From contig JBHJOF010000088.1 in assembly GCA_050330055.1 (NCBI GenBank), forward strand, positions 1 through 11,241: 11,241 bases of DNA. The letters are read 5' to 3'. The position numbers and the translations under genes are program-made. This DNA comes from JBHJOF01 sp050330055 (GTDB lineage: Bacteria; Pseudomonadota; Alphaproteobacteria; Kiloniellales; JAKSDN01). The notes below the pieces were generated by a model. It had not been told where the DNA came from, did no database searches, and was given only the letters and a program-made list of their open reading frames with translations. Below are positions 1 through 5,249 of the stretch, one piece after another (within the stretch, counting starts at the first letter, position 1; every line of letters begins with the position of its first letter).

Positions 1-96
1 CGAGACGCGTTCTTCGAACGCTCCTCAGGATGAGGAATGGCGTTCTATATCAACTGCCTACCACCTCATGCTGAGGAGCCGCGAAGCGGCGTCTCG
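1..96. repeat. Inverted pair of REP-type palindromic elements (REPIN/BIME-like)
   Basis: There are two related palindromic units in opposite orientation. Unit 1 (1-35) contains a GCGTTC/GAACGC hairpin (7-12 with 16-21) and a CCTCA/TGAGG hairpin (23-27 with 31-35). Unit 2 (64-96) contains CCTCA/TGAGG (64-68 with 72-76) and GCCGC/GCGGC (78-82 with 86-90). The reverse complement of unit 1 and unit 2 share the CCTCATnCTGAGGAG start and the CGTCTCG end, and 28 bp separate them. Elements of this CCTCAT...TGAGGA...GTCTCG type are common between genes in alphaproteobacterial genomes (from memory). Such pairs are usually moved by RAYT transposases encoded elsewhere, and none is seen here. The left edge may cut further copies. 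Confidence 0.8.
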
Positions 97-173
97 AAGC
101 ATGGGAGCCCGGTCATGAGTATCGGGATTTGGTATCAGCCGTTCAGAAATTGGAAACCTCAAGCTGCCAGACA

Positions 174-186
174 GGGGCTTCGCCCC
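174..186. other. Small GC-rich hairpin upstream of the first small gene
   Basis: GGGGC (174-178) pairs perfectly with GCCCC (182-186) across a TTC loop. It lies about 40 bp before the ATG at 227. It could form in the leader mRNA or be a remnant of an upstream terminator. There is no T-run after it, so it is not a standard intrinsic terminator. The rest of 97-226 shows no clear gene or promoter. Confidence 0.35.
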
Positions 187-226
187 AGCGATCGTTTGGG
201 CCGCGGTCCCCAACAGGTCGAGGACG

Positions 227-649
227 ATGAGCAGGAAGCAGCGGACCAGGAACAAGCCAGCGGCACACGAACAATCTGCCCTGGACGGCCAGGCAGCCGC
301 CCAGCGCGGGCGCAGCGCGCCAGCGCAGAGCAACGGCGCAAGCGCCGCAAACGGCAGCAATGGCACCAATGGCGGGCGTGGCTCCGCCCCCAAGGATCGG
401 CCCCGCGACGACCACGCCGAACCGCCGGCGGCGGCGCACGGCGGGCGGTGCGACGAAAGCCCGCTGGAGGAGCCGCTGCAGAAGGGCGACCTGGTGGTGA
501 TCCGTATGCGCTCGGACTGGGAGCTGGAAGGCGAGCTGCGCGCGATCAACGACGAGGTCGTGCGCATCTTCGACTTTGCGGTCTGCGACGTGCTGCGCCT
601 GCGCCGCAAGGACATCGTACGGATCGAACGGCTGGTCGACGCCGACTAA
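227..649 (+). CDS. Small protein with an Sm/LSm-like C-terminal domain (paralogue of 1309-1596)
   Basis: I do not recognise a named family. The 140-residue protein has a basic start (MSRKQRTRNK) and a low-complexity Ala/Gly/Asn/Ser linker at about residues 20-75. A compact domain covers residues 84-136. The domain has alternating hydrophobic strands and the pattern E-L-E-G-x-L-x-x-I-x-D-x-x-V-x-I, followed by RKDIVRIE. This resembles the Sm1 motif and a short Sm2-like strand, so a small RNA-binding or ring-forming beta-barrel is possible; the fold is inferred. The same domain recurs in the gene at 1309-1596, with 24 of 53 positions identical and no gaps. GAGG at 220-223 lies just before the ATG, with rather short spacing. 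The gene ends 5 bp before the convergent HTH gene. No signal peptide or membrane segment is visible. An SH3- or Tudor-like barrel is an alternative. Confidence 0.75.
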   Translation: MSRKQRTRNKPAAHEQSALDGQAAAQRGRSAPAQSNGASAANGSNGTNGGRGSAPKDRPRDDHAEPPAAAHGGRCDESPLEEPLQKGDLVVIRMRSDWELEGELRAINDEVVRIFDFAVCDVLRLRRKDIVRIERLVDAD

Positions 650-654
650 GCGCT

Positions 655-1125
655 TCAGTCCGGGCCGCGCAGCTTGGTCATCGCGGCCGGACCATCGGGC
701 CGCAGCGGCAGCGGCTCGGAGACCTGGTCGCCCGGCCGGTCCGACGCCCGCCGGCCCAGCTCTTCAGCCCTCCGCTCTGCCGACCGTCCAGCCACGCGTT
801 CAGTTGCGCATTCGGTCACGGGTGGAATGAACTCGGGCATGCGCAGCAGCAGCATTACCTGATCGGCAACCACCTGCGCCGCCAAGGGCAGGTCGCCCTC
901 GCTCAGCTCCTTCTGGCGGACCATGACCACAAGCAGACGTAACGCCACCGCGACGGCGCCGGGGATCGAGCGCGCGTTGCCCGGCGTGCGGCTGGCCCAG
1001 GCGGCAATCGTCGCCTCGGGCGTATTGAGCAGCTGTGCCAGCCGCTTGCGCCAGCCGCGCCGGCGGCCGGCGTTGAGATAGATGCCGGCGGCGCGAAACT
1101 GCTCCGGCGTGAGACTGGGGCGCAT
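655..1125 (-). CDS. Helix-turn-helix transcriptional regulator (Cro/XRE-like)
   Basis: Probable DNA-binding regulator of 156 residues. Residues 5-63 (from LTPEQFRAAGIYL to AVALRLL) follow a pattern common in alphaproteobacterial and phage HTH proteins: TPEQFRxA, a helical stretch ending LAQLLN, a recognition-helix region around TIAAWAS, then a proline and a hydrophobic helix. The remainder is helical and then a disordered Pro/Arg-rich tail, with no enzymatic motif. Two ATGs compete. The one at 1125 (MRPSL) has CAGGA at a normal distance. The one at 1134 (MYRMRPSL) has its purine tract directly against the start codon, so 1125 is preferred. The gene lies between the two Sm-like paralogues and diverges from the second, so control of that gene or of itself is plausible. 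A TTGACA hexamer and a palindrome sit just upstream. The HTH class is fairly sure; the target is inferred. Confidence 0.75.
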   Translation of the reverse strand: MRPSLTPEQFRAAGIYLNAGRRRGWRKRLAQLLNTPEATIAAWASRTPGNARSIPGAVAVALRLLVVMVRQKELSEGDLPLAAQVVADQVMLLLRMPEFIPPVTECATERVAGRSAERRAEELGRRASDRPGDQVSEPLPLRPDGPAAMTKLRGPD

Positions 1126-1157
1126 CCGATACATCCTGACCAACCGGCAATGAAAGG

Positions 1158-1170
1158 GACACAATGTGTC
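1158..1170. promoter_or_regulatory. Palindromic operator candidate upstream of the HTH gene
   Basis: GACAC-AAT-GTGTC is a perfect 5-bp inverted repeat with a 3-bp centre, 33 bp upstream of the preferred HTH start. On the minus strand a TTGACA hexamer (1181 down to 1176) precedes it, so the palindrome would lie between the -35 and -10 of the HTH promoter. No convincing -10 hexamer is seen at 16-18 bp spacing. Autorepression by the HTH protein is the simplest reading, but it is inferred from position only. Confidence 0.45.
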
Positions 1171-1258
1171 GTTCTTGTCAACCGGCTCCCGATGCGTCAA
1201 GCATGCCGCCGACGGCATCCGTCCGGCACGCCAAGAGGGTCGTATGCGCGGAATGACC

Positions 1259-1310
1259 TTGAAAATACAATACACAATGCCCTAGTGTCTGATTCAGTCG
1301 CATATACAAT
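1259..1310 (+). promoter_or_regulatory. AT-rich probable promoter region of the second Sm-like gene
   Basis: This is the most AT-rich stretch of the divergent intergenic region. It holds TTGAAA (1259-1264), a TAGTGT hexamer 18 bp later, and a TACAAT hexamer (1305-1310, five of six matches to the -10 consensus) overlapping the first candidate ATG. The elements do not make one well-spaced promoter, so the exact start is uncertain. If TACAAT is the -10, the true start codon must be the downstream GTG at 1360. Confidence 0.3.
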
Positions 1311-1596
1311 GTATTCCGATACTTCGGACAGAGGATCGCGCCAGGGATATCGGGCCGACGTGAGCGACAAGCCAAGACCTGCGGCAGCCGATGCGCGTGC
1401 CCTTCCGCAGGGGCATGCGCCGCTGCGCAAGGGCAATCGGGTGATCGTGCGCCTGCGCGCGAACCGGGAGTTCGAGGGCCGCGTTCACGCCGTGAGCGAT
1501 GGCGCGGTGCGCATCCTTGATCCTGCGGTGCGCGACATCCTGCGGCTGCACGCCGAAGACATCGCATTGATCCGCAAGTCAAAGGATGCCCAGTAG
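1309..1596 (+). CDS. Small protein with an Sm/LSm-like domain (paralogue of 227-649)
   Basis: A 95-residue protein if it starts at ATG 1309. A GTG at 1360 (MSDKPRP...) gives 78 residues and is equally possible. Neither has a strong ribosome site; AGGG at 1343-1346 would serve the GTG. Residues 39-91 match residues 84-136 of the gene at 227, with 24 of 53 identical and no gaps. Conserved features are a charged turn LxKG, the E-x-E-G turn, A-V/I-x-D, V-R-I-x-D and a final D-I-x-x-I strand. The pattern is like a short Sm/LSm fold, which suggests nucleic-acid binding (inference). The copy lacks the long Asn/Gly linker of its paralogue. It is divergent from the HTH gene, with which it may share control. 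A 5-bp inverted repeat, TCCGA-TACT-TCGGA (1315-1328), lies between the two candidate starts. Confidence 0.7.
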   Translation: MYSDTSDRGSRQGYRADVSDKPRPAAADARALPQGHAPLRKGNRVIVRLRANREFEGRVHAVSDGAVRILDPAVRDILRLHAEDIALIRKSKDAQ

Positions 1597-1611
1597 CCGC
1601 GCAGTGACGCG

Positions 1612-1649
1612 GCCGATCTCATGACCAGACGCCGATCTCATGACCAGAC
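1612..1649. repeat. Exact 19-bp tandem duplication
   Basis: The unit gccgatctcatgaccagac occurs at 1612-1630 and again directly at 1631-1649 without any mismatch. It lies between the Sm-like gene and the gene starting at 1714, whose ribosome site is at 1701-1707. An identical tandem copy points to a recent slippage or duplication event. Two copies are also what a duplicated regulator half-site would look like, but no known motif is evident. Confidence 0.9.
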
Positions 1650-1713
1650 CAGGAGCCGTTCCAGCCTTTTGTCCGCGGCAGGGGGCGGCCCCCCAAGGCC
1701 AGAGGAGCAGCCG

Positions 1714-2019
1714 ATGAAACTCAACACAGCCCAGATCCAGCGTATCGAGGAAGAGACCGGCGCCACCGCCGTGCCGCCCGAGAATCCCGCCATCGACCAG
1801 CTCAAGGGCCATTTCGGCGAGCACACCTTCTTCGTCGACGGTGACGGCCTGCATGTCTGGGAAAGTACCGAGGAGGTGCCGGTGGAAGGCGGCAAGATGG
1901 TTGGGCTGAGGGTGGCGACCTGGAAGGACGAGTCGCGCACCACGCTGGTGCCGCACGAGCCGACGCCGACGAACGTGCTCGAGCCTACGGACGACGAGCC
2001 GACCGATCCGGCGGCGTAG
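1714..2019 (+). CDS. Small acidic hypothetical protein
   Basis: 101 residues; the family is not recognised. The start is well supported: AGAGGAG (1701-1707) lies 6 bp before ATG 1714, although the frame stays open further upstream to 1621. There is no signal peptide and no membrane segment, so it should be cytoplasmic. Residues 1-15 form a helix (NTAQIQRIEEETG). Residues 35-72 look like a small beta-sheet (HTFFVDGDGLHVWE, then KMVGLRVATW). The tail (79-101) is rich in Pro, Thr, Asp and Glu and is probably disordered. Its stop overlaps the possible GTG start of the next ORF by one base, which suggests co-translation. Confidence 0.75.
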   Translation: MKLNTAQIQRIEEETGATAVPPENPAIDQLKGHFGEHTFFVDGDGLHVWESTEEVPVEGGKMVGLRVATWKDESRTTLVPHEPTPTNVLEPTDDEPTDPAA

Positions 2020-2246
2020 TGCGCAAGAAGTCTGGTTTGCTGGACTATCTCGTCACCTGCACGGCCAGCATCCGGGATGGCACAGTCGTGAGAAACACCT
2101 TGGCTCCGATCCCCAAGCCGCCGGCCGAGCCGCCGCCCGAGCCGCTGCCCGAGGACGAGCCGCTTCCGGGTGAGGATCCCTTCCCGCGGCCGCCCGTCGA
2201 GCTGCCGCCGGTCGCACCGGACGAGATGCCGCCGCCGGCTGCCTAG
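2019..2246 (+). CDS. Proline-rich small hypothetical protein
   Basis: 75 residues from a GTG that shares one base with the preceding TAG. No ribosome site is visible, so translation would depend on coupling. Residues 1-28 are an ordinary mixed sequence (MRKKSGLLDYLVTCTASIRD). From about 30 onward it is almost only Pro, Glu and Asp with small residues (PPAEPPPEPLPEDEPLPGE), probably extended and unstructured. The function is unknown. Compositional bias in GC-rich DNA can create such ORFs by chance. The tight junction with the upstream gene is the main argument that it is real. Confidence 0.45.
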   Translation: MRKKSGLLDYLVTCTASIRDGTVVRNTLAPIPKPPAEPPPEPLPEDEPLPGEDPFPRPPVELPPVAPDEMPPPAA

Positions 2247-2276
2247 AGCTGCAGGTTGGGCGTCAGGTGCCGGGCT

Positions 2277-2828
2277 TCAGGCGGCCCGCCACTTGATCGA
2301 GCAGCCCATCGAGGCGATCTGCTCGCGCGGCCCCTGGCCGCTGCGCACGATCTGCAGCATGGCCTCGTAGAGCTCGCGCCGGGCGCCCTCGACCGGGGTG
2401 GTCTTCGATTCGTCGAGCCGGCCGCGGTATTGCAGCTCGAGGTCCTTGTTGAAGCCGAAGAAATCCGGCGTACAGACCGCGTCATAGGCGCGCGCCACCT
2501 CCTGCGTGCGGTCGATCACGTAGGGAAACGGCAGGCCGTGCTGCGCGGCGAAGACTTTCATGTTCTCGAAGGAATCGTCGGGATAGCTCGCGGTGTCGTT
2601 CGGCATGATTGCGATGCAGCCGACGCCCTGGGCCCGCAGGTCATTGGCGGTCTGGACGATGCGGTCGATGACCGAGCGGACATAGGGGCAGTGGTTGCAG
2701 ATGAACATCACCAGGGTGCCCTTCTCGCCGCGCACGTCGGCCAGGCGATAGGTCTTGCCGTCGACACCCTCGAGCGCGAAATCGGCCGCCTTCCAGCCGA
2801 AATCGCAAAGCGGCGGCACAGCGGCCAT
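2277..2828 (-). CDS. Thioredoxin-family protein (AhpC/TSA-Redoxin type, CNHC motif)
   Basis: 183-residue cytoplasmic thiol-disulfide protein. The thioredoxin fold is clear: an N-terminal strand and helix (DFALEGVDGKTYRLADVRGEKG), strand TLVMFICN, and redox motif C44-N-H-C47-P at the start of the first long helix. VCTPDFFGF (118-126) carries the cis-proline. The end contains GCSIKW, which I recall as typical of this CNHCPYV subgroup. There is no signal peptide, so unlike periplasmic ResA it should act in the cytoplasm, perhaps as a peroxide- or disulfide-handling protein; the substrate is unknown. ATG 2828 is preceded by a GAGGGAG ribosome site and gives the usual length of about 180 residues. 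It is transcribed alone, divergent from the lipoprotein gene and convergent with the proline-rich ORF. Confidence 0.9.
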   Translation of the reverse strand: MAAVPPLCDFGWKAADFALEGVDGKTYRLADVRGEKGTLVMFICNHCPYVRSVIDRIVQTANDLRAQGVGCIAIMPNDTASYPDDSFENMKVFAAQHGLPFPYVIDRTQEVARAYDAVCTPDFFGFNKDLELQYRGRLDESKTTPVEGARRELYEAMLQIVRSGQGPREQIASMGCSIKWRAA

Positions 2829-2933
2829 GGCGCATCTCCCTCTGCTGCAGAGCCAAGCAGTTGTGGGGCCGCGGACGGCTGCCGGCAACCCCTCGGCGGG
2901 CGGCATCCGATCGCGACCGCTTTACAGCTTATT

Positions 2934-2961
2934 TACTTACAAAGGCGAGACTGACGGTCAA
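2934..2961 (-). promoter_or_regulatory. Possible sigma70-type promoter for the thioredoxin-like gene
   Basis: On the minus strand TTGACC (2961-2956) is followed after 16 bp by TAAGTA (2939-2934). This is the only AT-rich patch in the 188-bp divergent gap between the thioredoxin-like and lipoprotein genes. It would give a leader of about 100 bases. Both hexamers are partial matches, so this is a weak prediction. Confidence 0.25.
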
Positions 2962-3016
2962 TGGCGCAGGCTCGTCCGGCGCCCCCGGGTCCAGGAAAGA
3001 TCAGGGATTCCAAGGT

Positions 3017-3373
3017 ATGGTCTTGCGTCTCGCCTTCTGCCTGCTGGCGCTCGGCTCGCTGTCCGGTTGCCTGCTCTTCACCGGACCCGGCCTGTTCATC
3101 GCCGGCGTGGCCACCATCGTCAATACCGACAAGACCCCCTCGGACCACGCTGTGTCCTGGATGACCGGCGAGGACTGCTCCTCGGTCGAGTATTCCAAGG
3201 GCCGCGACTACTGCGTCTCGGACGACGTTTCCGCAACCATGGCCGATACCACGCCCTATGGGGCCAGCGGCAAGTACGAGGGCTATGGGCCCTATTGCTA
3301 CCGGACGTTGGGCAAAATCAGCTGCTACAACCACCCCGATCCTCTCGCCAGCGAGCAGGCCCGCCTGCCATAG
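3017..3373 (+). CDS. Small cysteine-containing lipoprotein of unknown function
   Basis: 118 residues. The N-terminus is a lipoprotein signal: M-V-L-R, a hydrophobic stretch LAFCLLALGS, then lipobox L15-S-G-C18. The mature protein would be lipid-anchored on the periplasmic side. Residues after the lipobox are hydrophobic/Gly-rich (GPGLFIAGVATIV). The mature part has four further cysteines (54, 66, 94, 103) in the contexts EDCSS, DYCVS, PYCYRTLG and ISCYN, suggesting two disulfides. The NTDKTPSDHAVSWMTGEDC and YCYRTLG-x3-CY segments resemble a conserved, unnamed family of small alphaproteobacterial lipoproteins (from memory). AGGGA at 3003-3007 with 9-bp spacing supports ATG 3017. It is followed by two GC-rich hairpins. 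Confidence 0.85.
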   Translation: MVLRLAFCLLALGSLSGCLLFTGPGLFIAGVATIVNTDKTPSDHAVSWMTGEDCSSVEYSKGRDYCVSDDVSATMADTTPYGASGKYEGYGPYCYRTLGKISCYNHPDPLASEQARLP

Positions 3374-3405
3374 CGGCCGACGCCGCTCCGGCGCCGCCCT
3401 CACCC

Positions 3406-3429
3406 GCCCGGAAAGCTTCGCTTCCGGGC
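3406..3429 (+). terminator. Stem-loop after the lipoprotein gene
   Basis: GCCCGGAA (3406-3413) pairs perfectly with TTCCGGGC (3422-3429) around an 8-base loop, 33 bp after the lipoprotein stop. No T-run follows, so it may protect the mRNA 3' end or work with Rho rather than act as a classic intrinsic terminator. Confidence 0.4.
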
Positions 3430-3470
3430 CCGGCCAGACCACGGAAAGGCTGAGAAGAGGCCGCAAATCA

Positions 3471-3484
3471 GGGGCTTCGGCCCC
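3471..3484. other. UUCG-tetraloop hairpin
   Basis: GGGGC (3471-3475), TTCG, GCCCC (3480-3484): a perfect 5-bp stem closed by the very stable UUCG tetraloop. It lies in the gap between the lipoprotein and DUF2794 genes. It is probably an mRNA end or processing structure for the upstream transcript; there is no T-run. Confidence 0.45.
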
Positions 3485-3613
3485 GCTGGACGGCGGCACG
3501 GAATTGGGCGACACTAGCCAATGACAGGCCCGTGACAGCGGCCAGACGAGCGGCTGAGACCGACCGGTCGCGTCAAGGGTCCAAAAATCAAGTGGGAGGA
3601 TCGGCGCGCCACG

Positions 3614-3979
3614 ATGGGCAAGCTTTACCGCTTAGACGACGCCAGGCGTGCCCGGCAGAGATCCAGGCACAAGAAACCGACCTTCTTCAGCCGTACCGAA
3701 CTCAATCAGTTGCTGTCGCTCTACAGCCGCCGCGTCTCCAGCGGCGAATGGCGCGACTATGCCATCGACCAGCGGGCCGGCATGGCGGTCTTTTCGGTGT
3801 TCCGCCATACCCACGACCGGCCCGTGTTCTGCATCGCCAAGCGCAGCGGTGTCAGCGGGCGAGGCGGCGAATTCCTGGTCTATGCCGGTGCGGAACGCCT
3901 GAAGAGTGCGGATTCGATCGCGGAAGCTCTCGCCGTGCTCGACCAGAAGCCGAGGCTGGTCTTCTCGACCTCGGCCTGA
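3614..3979 (+). CDS. DUF2794 family protein
   Basis: 121 residues; matches my memory of DUF2794, a family seen in Alphaproteobacteria and of unknown function. Characteristic segments are FFSRTELNQLLSLYSRRVSSGEWRDYAID (25-53), AVFSVFRHTHDRPVFCIAKR (58-77), a Gly-rich turn, then EFLVYAGAERLKSADSIAEALAVLD. This suggests a small alpha/beta protein without catalytic signature. The N-terminus is basic and there is no signal peptide, so it is cytoplasmic. A GGGAGGA tract lies about 13 bp before ATG 3614, a somewhat long spacing. It is a single gene, convergent with the Met-rich gene, with a GC hairpin in between. Confidence 0.85.
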   Translation: MGKLYRLDDARRARQRSRHKKPTFFSRTELNQLLSLYSRRVSSGEWRDYAIDQRAGMAVFSVFRHTHDRPVFCIAKRSGVSGRGGEFLVYAGAERLKSADSIAEALAVLDQKPRLVFSTSA

Positions 3980-3986
3980 GGCCCGC

Positions 3987-4006
3987 CTGGGGCCGCCGCG
4001 CCCCAG
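3987..4006. terminator. Hairpin between convergent genes
   Basis: CTGGGGC (3987-3993) pairs perfectly with GCCCCAG (4000-4006) around a CGCCGC loop, 7 bp after the DUF2794 stop and 57 bp from the stop of the convergent Met-rich gene. It is well placed to end transcription in either direction. It lacks T-runs on both sides, so it is only a probable terminator. Confidence 0.4.
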
Positions 4007-4063
4007 CCCGAACGGCCGCCGGACTGCCCCGGCCGCGCCCTTCCCTGCTTTCCTCAAACCGCC

Positions 4064-4672
4064 CTACTCGACCTGGCTGAACCGGCCGGTATGGCGGTCG
4101 ACGCTGTACTTCTGAACCAGCGAGCCGTCCTGGGTCACGATCTCGGCGATAATGCTGTCGGCGTCGGCCTCCGTGACCTCGCCGACCTTGAGCCGCGGGT
4201 TGCCGTGCATGGCGAGCTGGTGCTCCAACACGTGGCGGACCTCATCGGCGCCCAGGTCACGGTCGCGGAACATCGGCATGCCGCCACCATATCCTGGGCC
4301 CATGCTGCTGCCGGAGCCAGGGCCCATGCCCCTACCCTGGCCCATTCCGGGGCCCATGCCCTGGCCCATCATCCCGGGGCCCATCATGCCGGGGCCCATG
4401 CCCTGACCCATCATGCCATGGCCCATCATGCCATGGCCCATGCCTTGCCCGGGGCCGTAGCCCATCCCTGGGCCGGGCCCGTAGCCGTAGCCCATCATCG
4501 GACAGTTGCCCGGGCCGTAGCCGCCCATCATGCCGGGCCCCATCATGCCAGGGCCCATCATGCCGTATCCCGGCCCGTATCCCTGGCCGTAGCCGTGCGG
4601 CCCATGGGCCTGCGCCTCGGCAGCCAGGCCAGCCAGGGCAACGACGGCTGCGAGAGCAGCGCTGCGCAACAT
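4064..4672 (-). CDS. Secreted Met/Gly-rich repeat protein with PepSY-like C-terminal domain
   Basis: 202 residues. The signal peptide is clear: MLRSAALAAVVALAGLAAEAQA, with cleavage expected before HGPHGYG, so the protein is periplasmic or secreted. Residues 23-135 are low complexity, built of GPGMMG/GQGM/GYGP repeats with about 25 methionines, several His and one Cys. Residues 138-202 form a small globular domain (DEVRHVLEHQLAMHGNPRLKVGEV, then a beta-hairpin ending SVDRHTGRFSQVE) like a PepSY-type fold. Met-rich MxxM/MM clusters are known in copper(I)-handling proteins such as CopA, CusF-associated factors and PcoA, so periplasmic copper binding is inferred. GGAGG (4682-4678 on the minus strand) fits ATG 4672 better than the upstream ATG at 4684, which itself overlaps that site. 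An FNR/FixK-type box lies 83 bp upstream. Confidence 0.8.
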   Translation of the reverse strand: MLRSAALAAVVALAGLAAEAQAHGPHGYGQGYGPGYGMMGPGMMGPGMMGGYGPGNCPMMGYGYGPGPGMGYGPGQGMGHGMMGHGMMGQGMGPGMMGPGMMGQGMGPGMGQGRGMGPGSGSSMGPGYGGGMPMFRDRDLGADEVRHVLEHQLAMHGNPRLKVGEVTEADADSIIAEIVTQDGSLVQKYSVDRHTGRFSQVE

Positions 4673-4755
4673 CTCGGCCTCCATTTATCCGATGCGACCG
4701 CCACCAGCGGCGGTCCCGCTGCGCTTACTCTTGGCACGGAGCGGCCGCCCGCACG

Positions 4756-4769
4756 TTGACCTGGGTCAA
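4756..4769. promoter_or_regulatory. FNR/FixK/DNR-type box upstream of the Met-rich gene
   Basis: TTGACCTGGGTCAA is a perfect inverted repeat of the TTGAC-N4-GTCAA class bound by Crp/FNR-family regulators (FNR/ANR, FixK, DNR/NnrR). Its centre is at 4762.5. On the minus strand an AAGAGT/GAGTAA sequence (4732-4725) sits where a -10 would be if the box were centred near -41.5 to -44.5, the class II activator geometry. This predicts oxygen- or NO-linked activation of the Met-rich protein gene, with a leader of about 45 bases. The box is certain as sequence; the regulator is inferred. Confidence 0.65.
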
Positions 4770-4792
4770 GCCGCGACCCACAGCCGCGCAGG

Positions 4793-5164
4793 CTACTTCT
4801 GCAGCGTAACCACGGGCAAGAAGCCACCGAAGATCATGCGCTTGCCGTCGAACGGCATGGGATTCTTCTCGGGATTAAAGCGATCGTCGCTCTTCATCAA
4901 CTCGTCAATCCGGCCCATGGCGGCGTCCCGCGTCGTCTTGTCGGGCCATTCGACCCAGGCAAAGACGACGGTCTCGTCGTCCTTTGCCTACACCGCCTTG
5001 CAGAAGTCGGTCGGTTTGCCGTCCGGCACGTCATCGCCCCAGCACTCAAGGACGCGTGTCGCGCCGAGCTCCATGAAGACGCTGTCAGCGAGCTTGGCAT
5101 GATCGGTGAACGCCTGCTTGTTCGCGGTCGGCACCGCGATCACGAAGCCGTCGATGTAGGTCAT
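4793..5164 (-). pseudogene. DUF1428 family gene interrupted by one in-frame TAG
   Basis: The frame reads MTYIDGFVIAVPTANKQAF... ECWGDDVPDGKPTDFCKAV (58 codons), meets TAG at 4990-4988, and continues in the same frame for 64 residues (AKDDETVVFAWVEWPDKTT... MPFDGKRMIFGGFLPVV) to TAG at 4795-4793. Both halves match DUF1428, whose usual length of about 120 residues equals the joined frame. At the stop position the family normally has Lys (VKA), so one A-to-T change of AAG to TAG explains it. All other positions are intact, with no frameshift. DUF1428 has a dimeric alpha/beta ferredoxin-like fold; its role is unknown. The start at 5164 has GGAG at good spacing. It is either a very recent nonsense mutation, a sequencing error, or (less likely) a readthrough site. 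Confidence 0.85.
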
Positions 5165-5249
5165 GTGGAAGCTCCTTCTCCCATTCAATCGTCCCGGGCA
5201 GCTCGGCCGGAATTTCTGACCGGCTCCGCGCGGCTGACCGCCGCATCGC

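Noticed and set aside
37..942. 301-codon + strand open frame at the left end
   Set aside because: It crosses the REP pair, overlaps the Sm-like gene in another frame and the HTH gene in antisense, and has an Arg/Gln/Pro-rich composition with no domain.
2755..3453. 232-codon + strand frame spanning the thioredoxin-like start and the lipoprotein gene
   Set aside because: It runs antisense to the thioredoxin-like gene and out of frame with a lipoprotein that has a clear lipobox and ribosome site.
4300..4600. Array of repeated GGGCCCATCATGCC-like units that might be a tandem repeat or CRISPR-like array
   Set aside because: The units have irregular spacing and no unique spacers; they are simply the codons of the GPGMMG protein repeats.
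4091..4759. 222-codon + strand frame rich in His and Ala
   Set aside because: It is the antisense translation of the Met/Gly-rich repeat region; the opposite strand has a signal peptide, ribosome site and folded tail.
4756..4761. TTGACC as a plain -35 element for a + strand promoter
   Set aside because: No gene lies downstream on the + strand, and the hexamer is half of a perfect palindrome better explained as a Crp/FNR-family box for the minus-strand gene.
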